Shown: in pieces, positions 10,013-21,522 of the stretch | Layout of the letters: each line of letters starts with the position of its first letter | Position numbering within the stretch: position 1 is the stretch's first letter | From: Ashinkailepas kermadecensis | Taxonomy: Eukaryota > Arthropoda > Thecostraca > Neolepadidae | NCBI GenBank assembly: GCA_034440615.1 | Contig: JAOTOM010004956.1 | Coordinates: forward strand, 475,001 to 539,000 | Length of the DNA stretch: 64,000 bases | Reading direction: 5' to 3' | Translations under genes and position numbers: made by a program | The notes under the pieces: generated by a model | What the model was told of the DNA's origin: nothing | Database searches by the model: none | Seen by the model: only the letters and a program-made list of their open reading frames with translations

Positions 10013-10767
10013 CACCGCTCTGTGCTTTTTAATTATAGGCACCTTCTGAAGAAAAAATGCGTTATCTTCACTGGAATTCCCATATTGTTTCAAATCAAGT
10101 GTATTTTTCGGAATTGGGCTCAATTTTATTCTTCGACCCCACCACTTTGCGGCTGCCCAAGTCTGTCTCCTCTCACGATATCGGGTGTGTCCACCTTTGT
10201 GTGCTGGGTGTGCGGCACGAGGTGGATACCTGTTCTAGCTCTGCAGCAGATAGCAGATTCTCAGGTGAGCGTCTGTACCCGGGGGCTCTCCTGATGGCCT
10301 GATAGCTCACCCGTGCTCCAAACAGATCTCACCCGCACCACATGTGGCTCAGTGCACGTGTTGAGTAGGCTCCCCGGCCCTAGTCCATGGGGGTAGGGGG
10401 ACTATTTTACGCAAACTCAGAGCAGAAGTGGAGTCGCTTCTGTCTTGAGAATCGCTTCTGTCGAAACTGACGGGCAACTTTGACGCGGAATTGTGGAGAG
10501 AGACTTGAATTAATTTTCATTCAGAAACTGGAACTTGTTTTAGAATTCGTAAAGTCAAGGACATGCATTATGTCCCTAGCATCGATGATATACATGCATA
10601 AATACCAGATCACTGTCTCAAAAACGGATATCATTCTTGTCCAAGTTGAGACTCCATCATGCTATGAAAAACAACGCACTGCCTCGTACAAATTAAAGCA
10701 ACAAGAAGGGCGTTGCTTTAATTTGTAGATAGAGGCGGAGATATCGACGGAGAAGTCAATGGTCTCT
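10013..10767. other. Unannotated intron sequence
   Basis: AT-richer stretch with no recognised gene or repeat. Confidence 0.5.
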
Positions 10768-10882
10768 GTCGGTATCTCCGTTAGCGTCTCCGTGGGTGTC
10801 TAACCGTCGGCGTCTCCGTCGGCGTCTCCCTTGACGTCTCTGTCAGCGTCTCCCTTGACGTCTCCGTCGGCGTCTGACTGTC
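10768..10882. repeat. Short tandem repeat, 12-bp unit (GGCGTCTCCGTC)
   Basis: Diverged copies of GGCGTCTCCGTC and GACGTCTCCCTT lie directly left of the 60-bp array. Confidence 0.8.
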
Positions 10883-10937
10883 GGCTCTCCGCGTCGGTAC
10901 ATAATGTCGGTCGACATTTGGACAGCATTACCGGTTC

Positions 10938-11661
10938 GTGCCACACCCGGCCGGCGGCACGATGTATAGGTGTGGGTAGTGTTTGCCACACCCGGCCGGC
11001 AGCACGATGTATAGGTGTGGGTAGTGTTTGCCACACCCGGCCGGCAGCACGATGTATAGCTGTGGGTTGTGTTTGCCACAGCCGGCCGGCAGCACGATGT
11101 ATAGGTGTGGGTAGTGTTTGCCACACCCGGCCGGCAGCACGATGTATAGGTATGGGTAGTGTTTGCCACACCCGGCCGGCAGCACGATGTATAGGTGTGG
11201 GTAGTGTTTGCCACACCCGGCCGGCAGCACGATGTATAGGTGTGGGTTGTGTTTGCCACACCCGGCCGACAGCACGATGTATAGCTGTGGGTAGTGTTTG
11301 TCACAGCCGGCCGGCAGCACGATGTATAGGTGTGGGTTGTGTTTGTCACACCCGGCCGGCAGCACGATGTATAGGTGTGGGTTGTGTTTGCCACAGCCGG
11401 CCGGCAGCACGATGTATAGCTGTGGGTAGTGTTTGCCACACCCGGCCGGCAGCACGATGTATAGGTGTGGGTAGTGTTTGCCACACCCGGCCGGCAGCAC
11501 GATGTATAGCTGTGGGTTGTGTTTGCCACAGCCGGCCGGCAGCACGATGTATAGGTGTGGGTTGTGTTTGCCACAGCCGGCCGGCAGCACGATGTATAGG
11601 TGTGGGTTGTGTTTGCCACAGCCGGCCGGCAGCACGATGTATAGCTGTGGGTTGTGTTTGT
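10938..11661. repeat. Minisatellite, 60-bp unit, about 12 copies
   Basis: The period is exactly 60 with no internal indel. The unit contains CCGGCCGGCAGCACGATGTA and TGTGGGTAGTGTTTGCCACA. Variants (GGTGTGG/GCTGTGG, GTAGTG/GTTGTG) are shuffled between units. Frames on both strands are repeat artefacts. Confidence 0.97.
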
Positions 11662-12237
11662 CGTTTGTCGGGCAGACGGTCGTTCCGGACCCGGCTCGAC
11701 TGTCTGTCCGAACAGCCACTGAACGGCCCGAGCCACACTATTGTCTACCAGGGGAGCGACTTTCAACTTTGTATTCTACCCATTCGATTTCGGTTCGGGA
11801 GAAGACTCTTCCGTCAGTTCACCCTCTCTTGCAGGACATAGCATTCGCCGCACCATGGATGCTGATCGACATTCCTTTGAAGCTGACCTTCCATTGTTGG
11901 CTCGGCACCCAATGTTTTCATCCTTGAACATGGATGACGACGAATGGGGACGAATATCCTCAATGGTTTTTCCTCGTGGCCTAATTCCATGATGGGGCCT
12001 GACATGATATTCATAAATAATCACCCCGCACTGCATATTGCTCCTCATACTTCTCAACCTTGATGCTTTCTTGAAAGCTACAAATTCCGCCATGAGGAAT
12101 TCCTCCCCTCCACCCCGTTGATTGTTCACGAGGAAGAGGGTACAGAGTGTTAACTTGTGGTGAGTTGCAGCCATTCAAAGTTCGACACCACAGTCCAGTA
12201 TAGTTGTGTGGGCGGCCGGCCCAGCGCAGGGGCCGAC
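11662..12237. other. Unannotated intron sequence
   Basis: Two overlapping antiparallel frames (11741-11992 plus, 11776-12174 minus) have mixed amino-acid composition, but I recognise neither as a family. Confidence 0.45.
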
Positions 12238-12692
12238 GCGGCGTAACGTGGCGTAACGTGGCCATCTGCCGGCGGCTGGCGGTGCAGACGTGGTGGAGGT
12301 GGCGTAACGTGGCCATCTGCCGGCGGCTGGCGGTGCAGACGTGGTGGAGGTGCCGGCGGCTGGCGGTACAGACGTGGTGGAGGTGGCGTAACGTGGCCGT
12401 CTGCCGGTGGCTGGCGGTGCAGACGTGCTGTAGGTGGCGTAACGTGGCCATCTGCCGGCGGCTGGCGGTGCAGACGTGGTGGAGGTGGCGTAACGTGGCG
12501 TAACATGGCCATCTGCCGGCGGCTGGCGGTGTAGACGTGGTGGAGGTAGCGTAACGTGGCCATCTGCCGGCGGCTGGCGGTGCAGACGTGGTGGAGGTGG
12601 CATAACATGGCCATCTGCCGGCGGCTGGCGGTGCAGACGTGGTGGAGGTGGCGTAACGTGGCCGTCTGCCGGCGGCTGGCGGTGCAGACGCG
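12238..12692. repeat. Minisatellite, 51-bp unit, about 9 copies
   Basis: The unit contains GCGTAACGTGGCCATCTGCC and GGCGGCTGGCGGTGCAGACG. Two units carry partial duplications and one is shortened. Confidence 0.95.
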
Positions 12693-12848
12693 CCGCACGC
12701 CCGGCCGGATGTGATCTCACCGGATCTGAGATAGTTGGCGCACGGTGTTGGTGGCGACACGGGAAGCCGTCCGCCATCCCGCCAGCCGTCAGCCGTCAGC
12801 CCTCCCGCCGGCCGGCCCGCCAGACGTCTGCCCGCCTGACGGGACGGC

Positions 12849-12947
12849 GGGCTGCCGGGCCAGGCGGCTCTGGTGGACTCTGGACAAGATGTCAGGCGGG
12901 ATGCCGGGCCAGGCGGCTCTGTTGAACTCTGGGCAGGATGTCAGGCT
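12849..12947. repeat. 49-bp direct duplication
   Basis: GCCGGGCCAGGCGGCTCTG followed by GACTCTGGACAAGATGTCAG is repeated once with a few changes. Confidence 0.8.
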
Positions 12948-13358
12948 GCATCCTGGCCACGTTGCGCTGGTATTTTTGACGAGTCAGCGTCCGGTCGTCT
13001 CGTGCAATGCAGGGCAGCGGCCGGTGCGCTGCTGAAACACACTTACTGGACTGACTGATCATCTAGTGCGCCTTGTTGCCCAGTTGCTTGATGCCGACGC
13101 TTCTGAAATGCTGGCGACGCTTGTGCGGTACTATCGTCTCACATTATGTGACCTCGGTGTCGCTTCTGTTTACCCTTAGGCCCCTCACCCATCTTGGATC
13201 TGGTTCACACGTGCTATTCCTACCAGCGCATCTCTCCTGCAGAGAAGCGAGCTTGCACGTCCAATGTACAATATCACGATTCAACAATTAAATAATATTA
13301 TGACTCCCACTGACGCAGTGCTCTTGACGGCTACCGTCGGCCCCTCATTTCTCCCACG
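12948..13358. other. Unannotated intron sequence
   Basis: No repeat or coding similarity seen. Confidence 0.5.
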
Positions 13359-13571
13359 GCTCCTCACGGCTCCTGTGGCTCCCCCAGCTCCTGTGAATCT
13401 CCACAGCTCATGCAACTCTCCATAGCTCCTGTGGCTCCACAGATCCTGTGGCTCCCCACATCTCCTGTGGCTCCCCACATCTCCTGTGGCTCCCCACATC
13501 TCCTGTGGCTCCCCACATCTCCTGTGACTCCCCAGATCCTATGACTCCCCACATTTCCTACGACTCCCCAC
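13359..13571. repeat. Minisatellite, 19-bp unit (ATCTCCTGTGGCTCCCCAC), about 11 copies
   Basis: The right half is homogeneous. The left half and the last units (CTCCCCACATTTCCTACGA) are diverged. Confidence 0.93.
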
Positions 13572-13797
13572 AGGAGGCCGTGTCGGCAGGCGTGACTGTC
13601 TGTGTGACGTGACGTCACCAGCGGTCGGTAGCTGGGCGGCACCACGGCTCCACCACGGCGTCAGCTGATGCTCCGTGGTGGCTCCGTACCCGGAAGCGGT
13701 GCACGTGGTCGGCGCACGGACGGCGGGGCTGGTGCGCACCTGGCCAACTGACGAGCTGCAGAGCAGGGCGAGCCGTGGCGCCGGCGCTGTGGGTTGC

Positions 13798-14106
13798 TGA
13801 CCGTCTGCTGTCCGACTGCTGGCCGACTGCTGACCCGCTGCTGACCCGCTGCTGACCGACTGCTGACCGGCTGCTGACCGACTGCTGACCGACTGCTGAC
13901 CCGCTGCTGACCGACTGCTGACCGACTGCTGACCGACTGCTGACCGACTGCTGACCGACTGCTGACCGACTGCTGACCCGCTGCTGACCGACTGCTGACC
14001 GACTGCTGACCGACTGCTGACCGGCTGCTGACCGACTGCTGACCGACTGCTGACCGACTGCTGACCGACTGCTGACCCACTGCTGACCGACTGCTGACCG
14101 ACTGCT
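13798..14106. repeat. Minisatellite, 11-bp unit (TGCTGACCGAC), about 27 copies
   Basis: Nearly pure repeat with TGCTGACCCGC and TGCTGACCGGC variants. Each unit contains TGCTGAC, an exact match to the YNCTRAY branch-point consensus on the host sense strand. Confidence 0.96.
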
Positions 14107-14239
14107 AGCGGTCTGGTGGCACACGAGCCGTGTCTCGGTAGGGTTGCCTGAGATGTTTGGGCTTCATGGGTCGCTTCAGGCTACAGTTGGAGGAGCATGC
14201 TCGAACTTGAACACCATCAGACGAATTCATCTCAACCTT

Positions 14240-14383
14240 GGAGGACATGCGTAGTTTGTCTTTCCCTATGTCGATCCCGTTTCGTACGCGGCAGCGTATC
14301 GTATCCTCTTTGGCCATACCCGCAATCGCGGGTTCTGTTAATGTGGGGCTTCCCTTGGCTAGCTGGCCTCAGATCCGGCCAGC
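14240..14383 (+). repeat. Interspersed repeat, copy 2 (diverged, source of the 25-bp array)
   Basis: GTTTGTCTTTCCCTATGTCG, GCAGCGTATCGTATCCTC and AATGTGGGGCTTCCC occur in the same order and spacing as in the copies at 48139-48320 and 8470-8785. It leads directly into CCAGCCAACTCAGGGGTTCC, the first unit of the minisatellite to its right. Confidence 0.55.
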
Positions 14384-15003
14384 CAACTCAGGGGTTCCTC
14401 AGCACACCCAACTCAGGGTTATCTCAGGACAGCCAACTCAGGGTTATCTCAGGACAGCCAACTCAGGGGTGTCTCAGGACAGCCAACTCAGGGGTGTCTC
14501 AGGACAGCCAACTCAGGGTTATCTCAGCATGGTCAACTCGGGGGCTACTCAGGGCAACCAATCAGGGGTGTCTCAGGACAGCCAACTCAGGGTCATCTCA
14601 GCATGGCCAACTCAGGGGCTACTCAGGATAACCAACTCAGGGGTGTCTCAGGACAGCCAAATCATGGTTATCTCAGCATGGCCAACTCGGGGGCTATTCA
14701 GGATAACCAACTCAGGGGTGTCTCAGGACAGCCAAATCATGGTTATCTCAGCATGGCCAACTCGGGGGCATCTCAGAACAACCAACTCAGGGGTGTCTCA
14801 GGAAAGCCAACTTAGGGTTATTTCAGCATGGCCAACTTGGGAGCTACTCAGGACAACCAACTCAGGGGTGTCTCAGGACAGCCAATTCAGGGTTATCTCA
14901 GCATGGCCAATTCGGGGGGCTACTCAGGACAACCAACTCAGGGGTTCCTCAGCACAGCCAACCCAGGGGTTCCTCAGGACAGCCAACTCAGCGGTTCCCC
15001 AGG
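14384..15003. repeat. Minisatellite, 25-bp unit, about 25 copies, with a 75-bp higher-order unit
   Basis: The unit is GCCAACTCAGGGGTGTCTCA plus GGACA. In the right half, units of three types (ending TCAGCATG, TTCAGGATAA and TCAGGACA) recur in fixed order as 75-base blocks. The 348-residue frame here is the array. Confidence 0.93.
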
Positions 15004-15441
15004 ACGCACGTTGGGTGGGCCGTGCAACATCTGGCAATACACATAGGAATATTTCAGCTATCAAGACTGGTAGTGCTTTTGAGAAGCAGTCATATAAGGT
15101 TCTGTTCCGGAACGAAATCAGAACTTCAAAGATTTTACGTTTCGTACATAGTTCGTTTGTGGGATTTGTAAAATACGGCTTAGGTAACTATAATTCTTAT
15201 TCTCTTTTCGATGGATTAATAATTTTGTTTAATGTGAGCAAGCAAGTGCTTCCTTTCCATATTACTCATTTAGTGTTAGCTTAATTGGTTGCACACCATT
15301 GGTTTATTTCTGAAGCAGTTGCATTGATTGTGAATTGTAGCTCATGTAGTATTTTCTTTGGCTTTAACCATGACAGCAAAATATAAATAGGAGTATCAGG
15401 AAGAAGAGAATGTTTCTTATTCTGAAATATTTAATCACATC

Positions 15442-15468
15442 GTATATATATATATATATATATATATG
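15442..15468. repeat. (TA)n microsatellite
   Basis: A pure TA run of about 27 bases. The AT-rich flanks 15004-15441 and 15469-16497 hold no recognised gene. A diverged direct pair around ATTATCGACAGTGCACCAC lies at about 15478-15560. Confidence 0.95.
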
Positions 15469-16497
15469 CCAGATTAGAATATTATCGACAGTGCACCACT
15501 TCCAGCCGGGGTTGGGGCGCACGTGTGCCGATCAGAACACTATCGATGTGCACCACTGTCGTTGATTGACACAGCAACCCTTGATACCACGTTCGGGGAG
15601 AAATGGTCGTGAACTCTTTTTGTGGAACAAACAAGCTAACTTTCCCAGGAGTCAGTGGAGACAACGCCATCTTTCAAGATACGCTTAATGAAAATTCGTG
15701 GGATATATTTCCGTTCTATATTGCTATGCAAGTTTGCTAATACTTCCCGCGAATTCCTGGCACATGGCGGCTAATTCCGTCCGTAACACCAACATTTTTG
15801 ACACCTTACAACGGCCTCCAAGAGTTGGGCGACACCTTACGGCGGCCTTTAAGGATTCGGTGACAGCACACAAAGACAGTACACTGGAGCCGCTGGAGAC
15901 TGGCATAAGCGTGCCCAGTTGTCACCAGTATCCTCTGACGAAGGAAAGCTCTAGTTGTTTTGTCATGTAAATTGCCCGGATCTCAGTTAAGAAGTGTGTA
16001 CTACAGCAGTCATTTGGTCAGGGGTATCCCCTCGCAAAATACCGAGGTGCACTCGTGTTCCCTTATCGCCCTCTCTCCCACCCCGTTGCGATGGGTGGAA
16101 GAATGTAGTACGTCACGAACTACAGATGCAAAGCCAGGTTCTTAATGCAGCCAGAAACCATAAAATGAAGTGCCTCCTAAGAATTAGTGTACATATGGAA
16201 TGCGTCATCTAAGTAGTATCCGCATGCGACTGTGAAGCCAACCTCACAAGCATAAACAATAAGATGATGGACTGACTGGATGTGTATCCAGGTGGAGTGT
16301 CGTGCTTCCCTGCCTTGCAAAGCTCGTATTATAGGTGAAGCGGTTCTCTGCGCTCGACTTTCGATCCTCAGTGGTTCCTCAATGCTTCTTCATTGGTTTC
16401 TCAAGGATCGCCAATGATTGGTCACCGTTCATGAGTTCCCGAGCTGGCAATCCGGCACCGACACTCACAACTCACCTGAACACATCGCACCTGTATG

Positions 16498-16928
16498 TCC
16501 GGCCGTGTGGCGTCCGAAGTGGGCGACTATAGCCGGACTCTCGGGCTGTGTGGCGCCAGAAGTGGGCGACTATAGCCAGACTCTCGGGCCGCGTGGCGTC
16601 AGAAGTGGGCGACTATAGCCGGACTCTCAGTCTGTGTGGCGCCAGAAGTGGGCGACTATAGCCAGATTCTCGGGCCGCGTGGCGTCAGAAGTGGGCGACT
16701 ATAGCCAGACTTTCTGGCTGTGTGGCGTCCGAAGTGGGCGACTGTAACCAGATTCTCGGTCTGTGTGGCGCCAGAAGTGGGCGACTATAGCCAGACTCTC
16801 GGGCCACGTGGCGTCAGAAGTGGGCGACTATAGCCAGATTCTCGGGCCGCGTGGCGTCAGAAGTGGGCGACTATGGCTAGACTCTCGGGCCGTGTGGCGT
16901 CAGAAGTGGGAGACTATAGCCAGACTGT
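16498..16928. repeat. Minisatellite, 43-bp unit, about 10 copies
   Basis: The unit contains GTGGCGTCAGAAGTGGGCGA and CTATAGCCAGACTCTCGGGC, with CGTCAG/CGCCAG and CCGCG/CTGTG variants. Confidence 0.95.
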
Positions 16929-17500
16929 CCGTCTGCGCTTCACCGACTCACATGACAGTGCGATCTCAAGGCAGCCAGTGAGTTTTGCCACCCTGGCCAG
17001 GCATGTACATACGTCATCAGGGACTTCAAATATCGCCGGCGTCGCGCCGAGACACGTGTTTGTCAGTCAGCTGACGCGTGCGTGACCAGCTGGCGAGACT
17101 CGCAGCTGCGCCAGGTGGCGCCTCACAAAGGCTTCCTTCCCACACAACTGTTCGCCTCCTCATATTGCTGCCTTCTGGTGCACTGTTCCCCGGGCCTTCT
17201 GGTGCACTATTCCACTATTCCCCGGGCCAGTGCCGGATGTAGGCTAGGAAACTAGCCAAACGCAGTTGTATCAAACTGGCGGAGTTTATTTCGTGCGGCA
17301 CGCGCATCGTGTCGTCATTTCGCAGCTTGCATTTCGTGTTTTTTTTTAGGCTTATGTAGAACCCGGTTTGGAATTCCTAAATCATTGCCGACCGGACCGA
17401 ACTCATAGCTGCATAGACATCAAAGACAACTACATCTAAGCACATCCTCGAATCGTTGTGGATTTTCTGTACCAACGAAAGCCTCCATTAATGTGTGTCA
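16929..17500. other. Unannotated intron sequence
   Basis: No gene. A short duplication of CTTCTGGTGCACTRTTCC lies at about 17170-17215. Confidence 0.5.
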
Positions 17501-17611
17501 CATAAAGACATAAAGACATAAAGACATAAAAGATCAGTGCAACTATGAGCCACAAGGGCCCTTCTTGGTTGCACTTGGTACACTGAACCAGTTGCCCACC
17601 AAATCTGTCAA

Positions 17612-19543
17612 TCAACCCACCCTGGAATACAGAAAAACAAGCCCCCTATTCTTATAATGATTGTCTATGCCGTTTTTAAAGATGTTCAGTGTGTTGCTAC
17701 TGACAATTGTTCCTGGAAGCTGGTTCCAGTGTTCTACTACCCTGTTGGGGAAGAAAGACTGTCTTAACCTTGTCCTGCTGTGATTAACTTTAATTTTGAA
17801 TTGATGACCTCTAATTGCATCATTTCTGTTAAATTCAAACATTTCCCTTAGATATCCCTGCTCCTGACCATGAACAAATTTAAAAACCTCGATGAAATCT
17901 CCTCTCAGCCTTCTATATCTAAGTGAAAACATATTCAATTTCTTCAATCTTTCCTCATATGCCAGGTTGCCTATACCATTAACCATTTTTGTTGCCCTCT
18001 TTTGTACTCTCTCTAAAAGCCAACAATCTTTCTCATAACTAGGGGACCAAGCTTGGACACAGTATTCCAAATGTGGCCTGACATATGCACAGTAAAGCTT
18101 CCTGATGACCTCCTGACTTTTGTATGACACATTCCTCTGTATCGCCCCAAGCATTCTTAGTGCCTTTTTCCTGGCTTCTTTGGTCTGTTCTGATGCCCTC
18201 AATTTTGTGTTCAAAATAACACCTAAGTCCTTCTCCTGCTCAGTCACAGATAGTACTTGGCCATCCATCAAGTATGGCGCCTTCATATGCTGCCTACCTA
18301 CATGCATGACTTTGCACTTATCAAAATTAAACTTCATTTGCCATTTTTCGGACCACTTCACAAGCTCGTCTAAGTCGTTCTGCAGCAGAACCTGCTCATT
18401 GTGCCCTGTTATTGCCCTAAAGATCTTCAAATCATCCGCAAATTTCAAAACCTTACTGCTCAGGCCACATTCAATGCTATTCACAAATATAATGAACAAC
18501 AGTGGCCCCAGTACCGACCCCTGAGGGACTCCACTAAGAACATTTTGCCATGATGACTTTGTACCATTAAGCATCACTCTCTGCTGTCTATCTGAAAGCC
18601 ACAACTCAATCCATTTTAGGATGCTACCTGCAATGCCATGGACCTGAAGCTGCATCATTAACCGTCTATGGGGTACCTTGTCAAAGGCCTTACTAAAGTC
18701 AAGATATGCTACATCAGCCTGATTTCCCTGATCAAATTGTCCTGTAGCAAAATTTAAAAAGTCCAAGAGATTTGTGAGACACGATCTCCCCTTTCTAAAC
18801 CCATGTTGAGTATCTTGAATCAATCTGTTTCCTTCCAGAAAACTAACTATTCTACTATTCCAATCTGTTGGAATTTCATTTTGTGAAACTGATCTACAAA
18901 ATATTATACTAAGTGGAATTGCCAATTCCTTTTCAGCTTCCCGCAATACCCTAGCATAAATTCCATCAGGTCCTGCTGCCTTGTTTGGCTTTATTTTTCT
19001 GATATAATTGAAAACAACATCACTATCAATGAAATCAACATTGTGTATCTGATCACCTGTCACTGAACTGTGGTTCACGGTTGGAAAATTTGTCACATCC
19101 TCCACTGTAAACACTGATTTAAACTGCTTGCTCAGCTCCTCAACCATCTCACCATCCTCACTCAATATAGTGCCATTTACTTCCAGTGGACCAATTGTGC
19201 TTGAAACTTTACTTAGCTTGTAGAAACTAAATAACTTTTTACTGTCCCCATTACAGTTCCTAGCCAAATCCAATTCTTTTGCCCGCCTTGCTGCTCTGGT
19301 TTTCTGCTTCACAGCATCTCTAGCTTTTTGATACGACCTTAGATTTACGACATTTGAAGCTTCCTTAAATACTCTAAATGCATCTTTCTTAGCCTTAATT
19401 GATCTCCTCAAATCTGGTGTAAGCCATGCTGGCTTTCCTACACTGCTTTTGCGCCTTTGCTTTTGGGGGACATGTCTAATGTGAATGTCCCTCAAGTAAG
19501 ATTTGAACTTTTCCCACATTTCACAGGCATTTAAATAAAACAA
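17612..19543 (-). pseudogene. LINE copy A: reverse transcriptase frame with internal in-frame deletion
   Basis: A 643-residue open frame. RT motifs in order are KIKPNKAAGPDGIYARVLR, DTQHGFRKGRSCLTNLLDF, VAYLDFSKAFDKVPHRRL (motif A Asp), SGVPQGSVLGPLLF (motif B) and FADDLKIF (motif C, 18431-18442). The C-terminal thumb and CR1 tail region end HYKNRGLVFLYSRVG. Against copy B it lacks a net 111 bases at 18852-18860, removing VVPIFKKG through NYRPVSLTSLVCKVLE, a conserved fingers block. Despite the long open frame and intact catalytic Asp residues it should not make a working enzyme. The TTG at its left end only follows the upstream stop and is not a real start. Confidence 0.9.
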
Positions 19544-19999
19544 TTATTCTTCCCATTGTATGGCACTTAAAGCCTCTCTCATGGAGTCAAAGTCTGCCCT
19601 GTTAAAATTTGGAATCTTTGCCAAGTTATCCTTGATTGTCCCTGCTATTTGTACCTTAAATCTCACTATGTTATGGTCACTTCTTCCCAGAGTTTCTCCT
19701 ACAGTCAAATCTTGAACTAAATCACTTAAATCTGAGAAGACAAGGTCCAAGAATGAGCCCTGCCTGGTTGGTTCCATTACAAACTGGTGTAAGAACAAGT
19801 CCTCTTCAAGGCATTTCCTAAACAGTTTACATGATGGGGAGCCAACACCAACATGTTCATATCCTTTTAGATTAAAGTCACCAAGAATAAGGCATTTCCT
19901 CTGAAAGTTTCTACTGATTTCCTCACAAATCACCTTATCGAGCTCCAGTTGCTGAGAATGTGGCAAGGTTCCTGATCGATACAAAGCTCCAATCCTCAA
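19544..19999 (-). pseudogene. LINE copy A: endonuclease C-terminal part
   Basis: The frame encodes GALYRSGTLPHSQQLELDKV, CLILGDFNLKG, FLDLVFSDLSDLVQDL and LGRSDHNIVRFKV. These are the YR, GDFN, FLDLVF and SDHN motifs of the LINE apurinic/apyrimidinic-type endonuclease that nicks target DNA. The N-terminal half, with the catalytic Glu, is missing. A single in-frame TAA after AIQWEE separates it from the RT frame, which continues directly in the same frame. Confidence 0.9.
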
Positions 20000-20012
20000 T
20001 TTATTGCTGTCC

Positions 20013-20648
20013 GAGTGTCACCACTCGGCCAGAGCGGCTGACGGCGTGTGGTTGGCATACCGCCAGCTTACGATGTGTGATCCAATTACCCTGGCCACCC
20101 GACGAACCCTCGACATCCGAACAAAGGTGGAACTGTATACACTTTGGCTGGCATCTTTTGAGGATGCTTGTGCATCTTAAGCTGGAAAACGCGCTTCCGA
20201 AACCTTTTCCCCCCGAAATCGAATCGTTGGGCCTTAGGGTTAAGATAACGTTTTTCGTTGGGTGTGAGATGTCGAGACGAGAACATTAGCGTGTCGAATT
20301 TGCCTTGGAAATGTTGTCATTTAAAATACTGTGTAAGTTCTTCAAGCTCAATTTGAAGCCAATAGCGTACTGATAAGTACGCTTCTCGTGTAATTTTGGA
20401 GATCCCTGATATATGAATACAAGATATATCAGCAATGACGATAACAATACCATACTATCAACAAAACCCTCTACACCCAGACACCAGGTGTGCACATCTC
20501 TCTATACCGAGATATTCTATGCACATCTTTCTTGGACACATCAGCCCTTCCTGATTGGGGCCTTCTCATAAACGTCGTTTGCTCCCACCACCACCCCACC
20601 CCTGAGCCACTAAATCAGCCCTTCTCTCCCCTGACGTGAGAAGTCGTG
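20013..20648. other. Unannotated intron sequence
   Basis: No recognised gene or array. Confidence 0.5.
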
Positions 20649-20698
20649 GTCACCCGTCACCCGTCACCCGTCACCCGTCACCCGTCACCCGTCACCCC
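20649..20698. repeat. Short tandem repeat, 7-bp unit (GTCACCC), 7 copies
   Basis: Perfect copies of GTCACCC. It is not the TTAGG arthropod telomere repeat. Confidence 0.93.
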
Positions 20699-20731
20699 AA
20701 AAGTAGTGCACCATAGTCGGAGAGCACGGCC

Positions 20732-21266
20732 TGACGTCAGATGCCAGACGTCAGATATCAGACGTCAGATGCCAGACGTCAGATGCCAGACGTCGGATGC
20801 CAGACGTCAGATGACAGACGTCAGATGACAGACGTCAGATGCCAGACGTCAGATGCTAGAAGCCAGATATCAGATGTCAGACGTCAGATGTCAGACGTCA
20901 GATGCCAGATGTCAGATGCTAGATGCCAGATATCAGATGTCAGATGTCAGATGCCAGACGTCAGATGTCAGATGCCAGACGTCAGATGACATACGTCAGA
21001 TGACATACGTCAGATGACATACGTCAGATGCCAGACGTCAGATGCCAGACGTCAGATGTCAGACGTCAGATGCCAGATATCAGATGTCAGACGTCAGATG
21101 CCAGACGTCAGATGCCAGATATCAGACACCAAACGTCAGATGCCAGACGTCAGATGCCAAACGTCAGATGCCAGACGTCAGATGCCAGATATCAGACACC
21201 AAACGTCAGATACCAGACGTCAGATGTCAGACGTCAGATGCCAGACGTCAGATGACAGACGTCAGC
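20732..21266. repeat. Minisatellite, 14-bp unit (CAGACGTCAGATGC), about 38 copies
   Basis: Units alternate CCAGACGTCAGATG, TCAGACGTCAGATG and CCAGATATCAGATG. The minus strand reads CTGACGTCTG, one base from a CRE, in most units. All plus-strand DVRCQTS-type frames are this array. Confidence 0.96.
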
Positions 21267-21522
21267 CGTCAAGTGTGTGCACGGTGCGCGTGCGGTGGGC
21301 AGCACAATGGCGGACACTGGCCGAGTGGCGGCATCACGTGATGCGCACGCCCTGCTGCAGACTTGGCCGGACGTCTGACGCAATGTAGCATCCGGCCAGA
21401 GCTGTAACATGTGTGGCGTACTGAAGCGTCTGCTGGTGCTGTCCATACATGCATAGCCGTGATGGTAGGTTAGTTGGACTTTGGGTTGCGTCGACCACTG
21501 AGGTCATTTTGGTGCGTAGCAG

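Larger units (their letters stand above)
17501..20012 (-). mobile_element. CR1-like non-LTR retrotransposon, copy A (5'-truncated)
   Basis: On the minus strand this runs from within the endonuclease to a 3' end made of the short tandem repeat CATAAAGA, the tail type of CR1-clade LINEs, which lack poly(A). The same tail and 3' flank (GATCAGTGCAACTATGAG on the plus strand) occur at the second copy (48321-50899), which fixes the end. The 5' truncation falls in the endonuclease (RIGALYRSGTLPHSQ), almost where copy B also stops. It lies antisense to the host gene in intron 1. Confidence 0.92.

Noticed and set aside
17612..19543. Host gene for a reverse transcriptase-like protein
   Set aside because: It is a truncated CR1-like LINE with a second copy in the window, a repeat tail and a deleted RT block.
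20649..20698. Telomeric repeat
   Set aside because: GTCACCC is neither the TTAGG nor the TTAGGG type and only seven copies occur within an intron.
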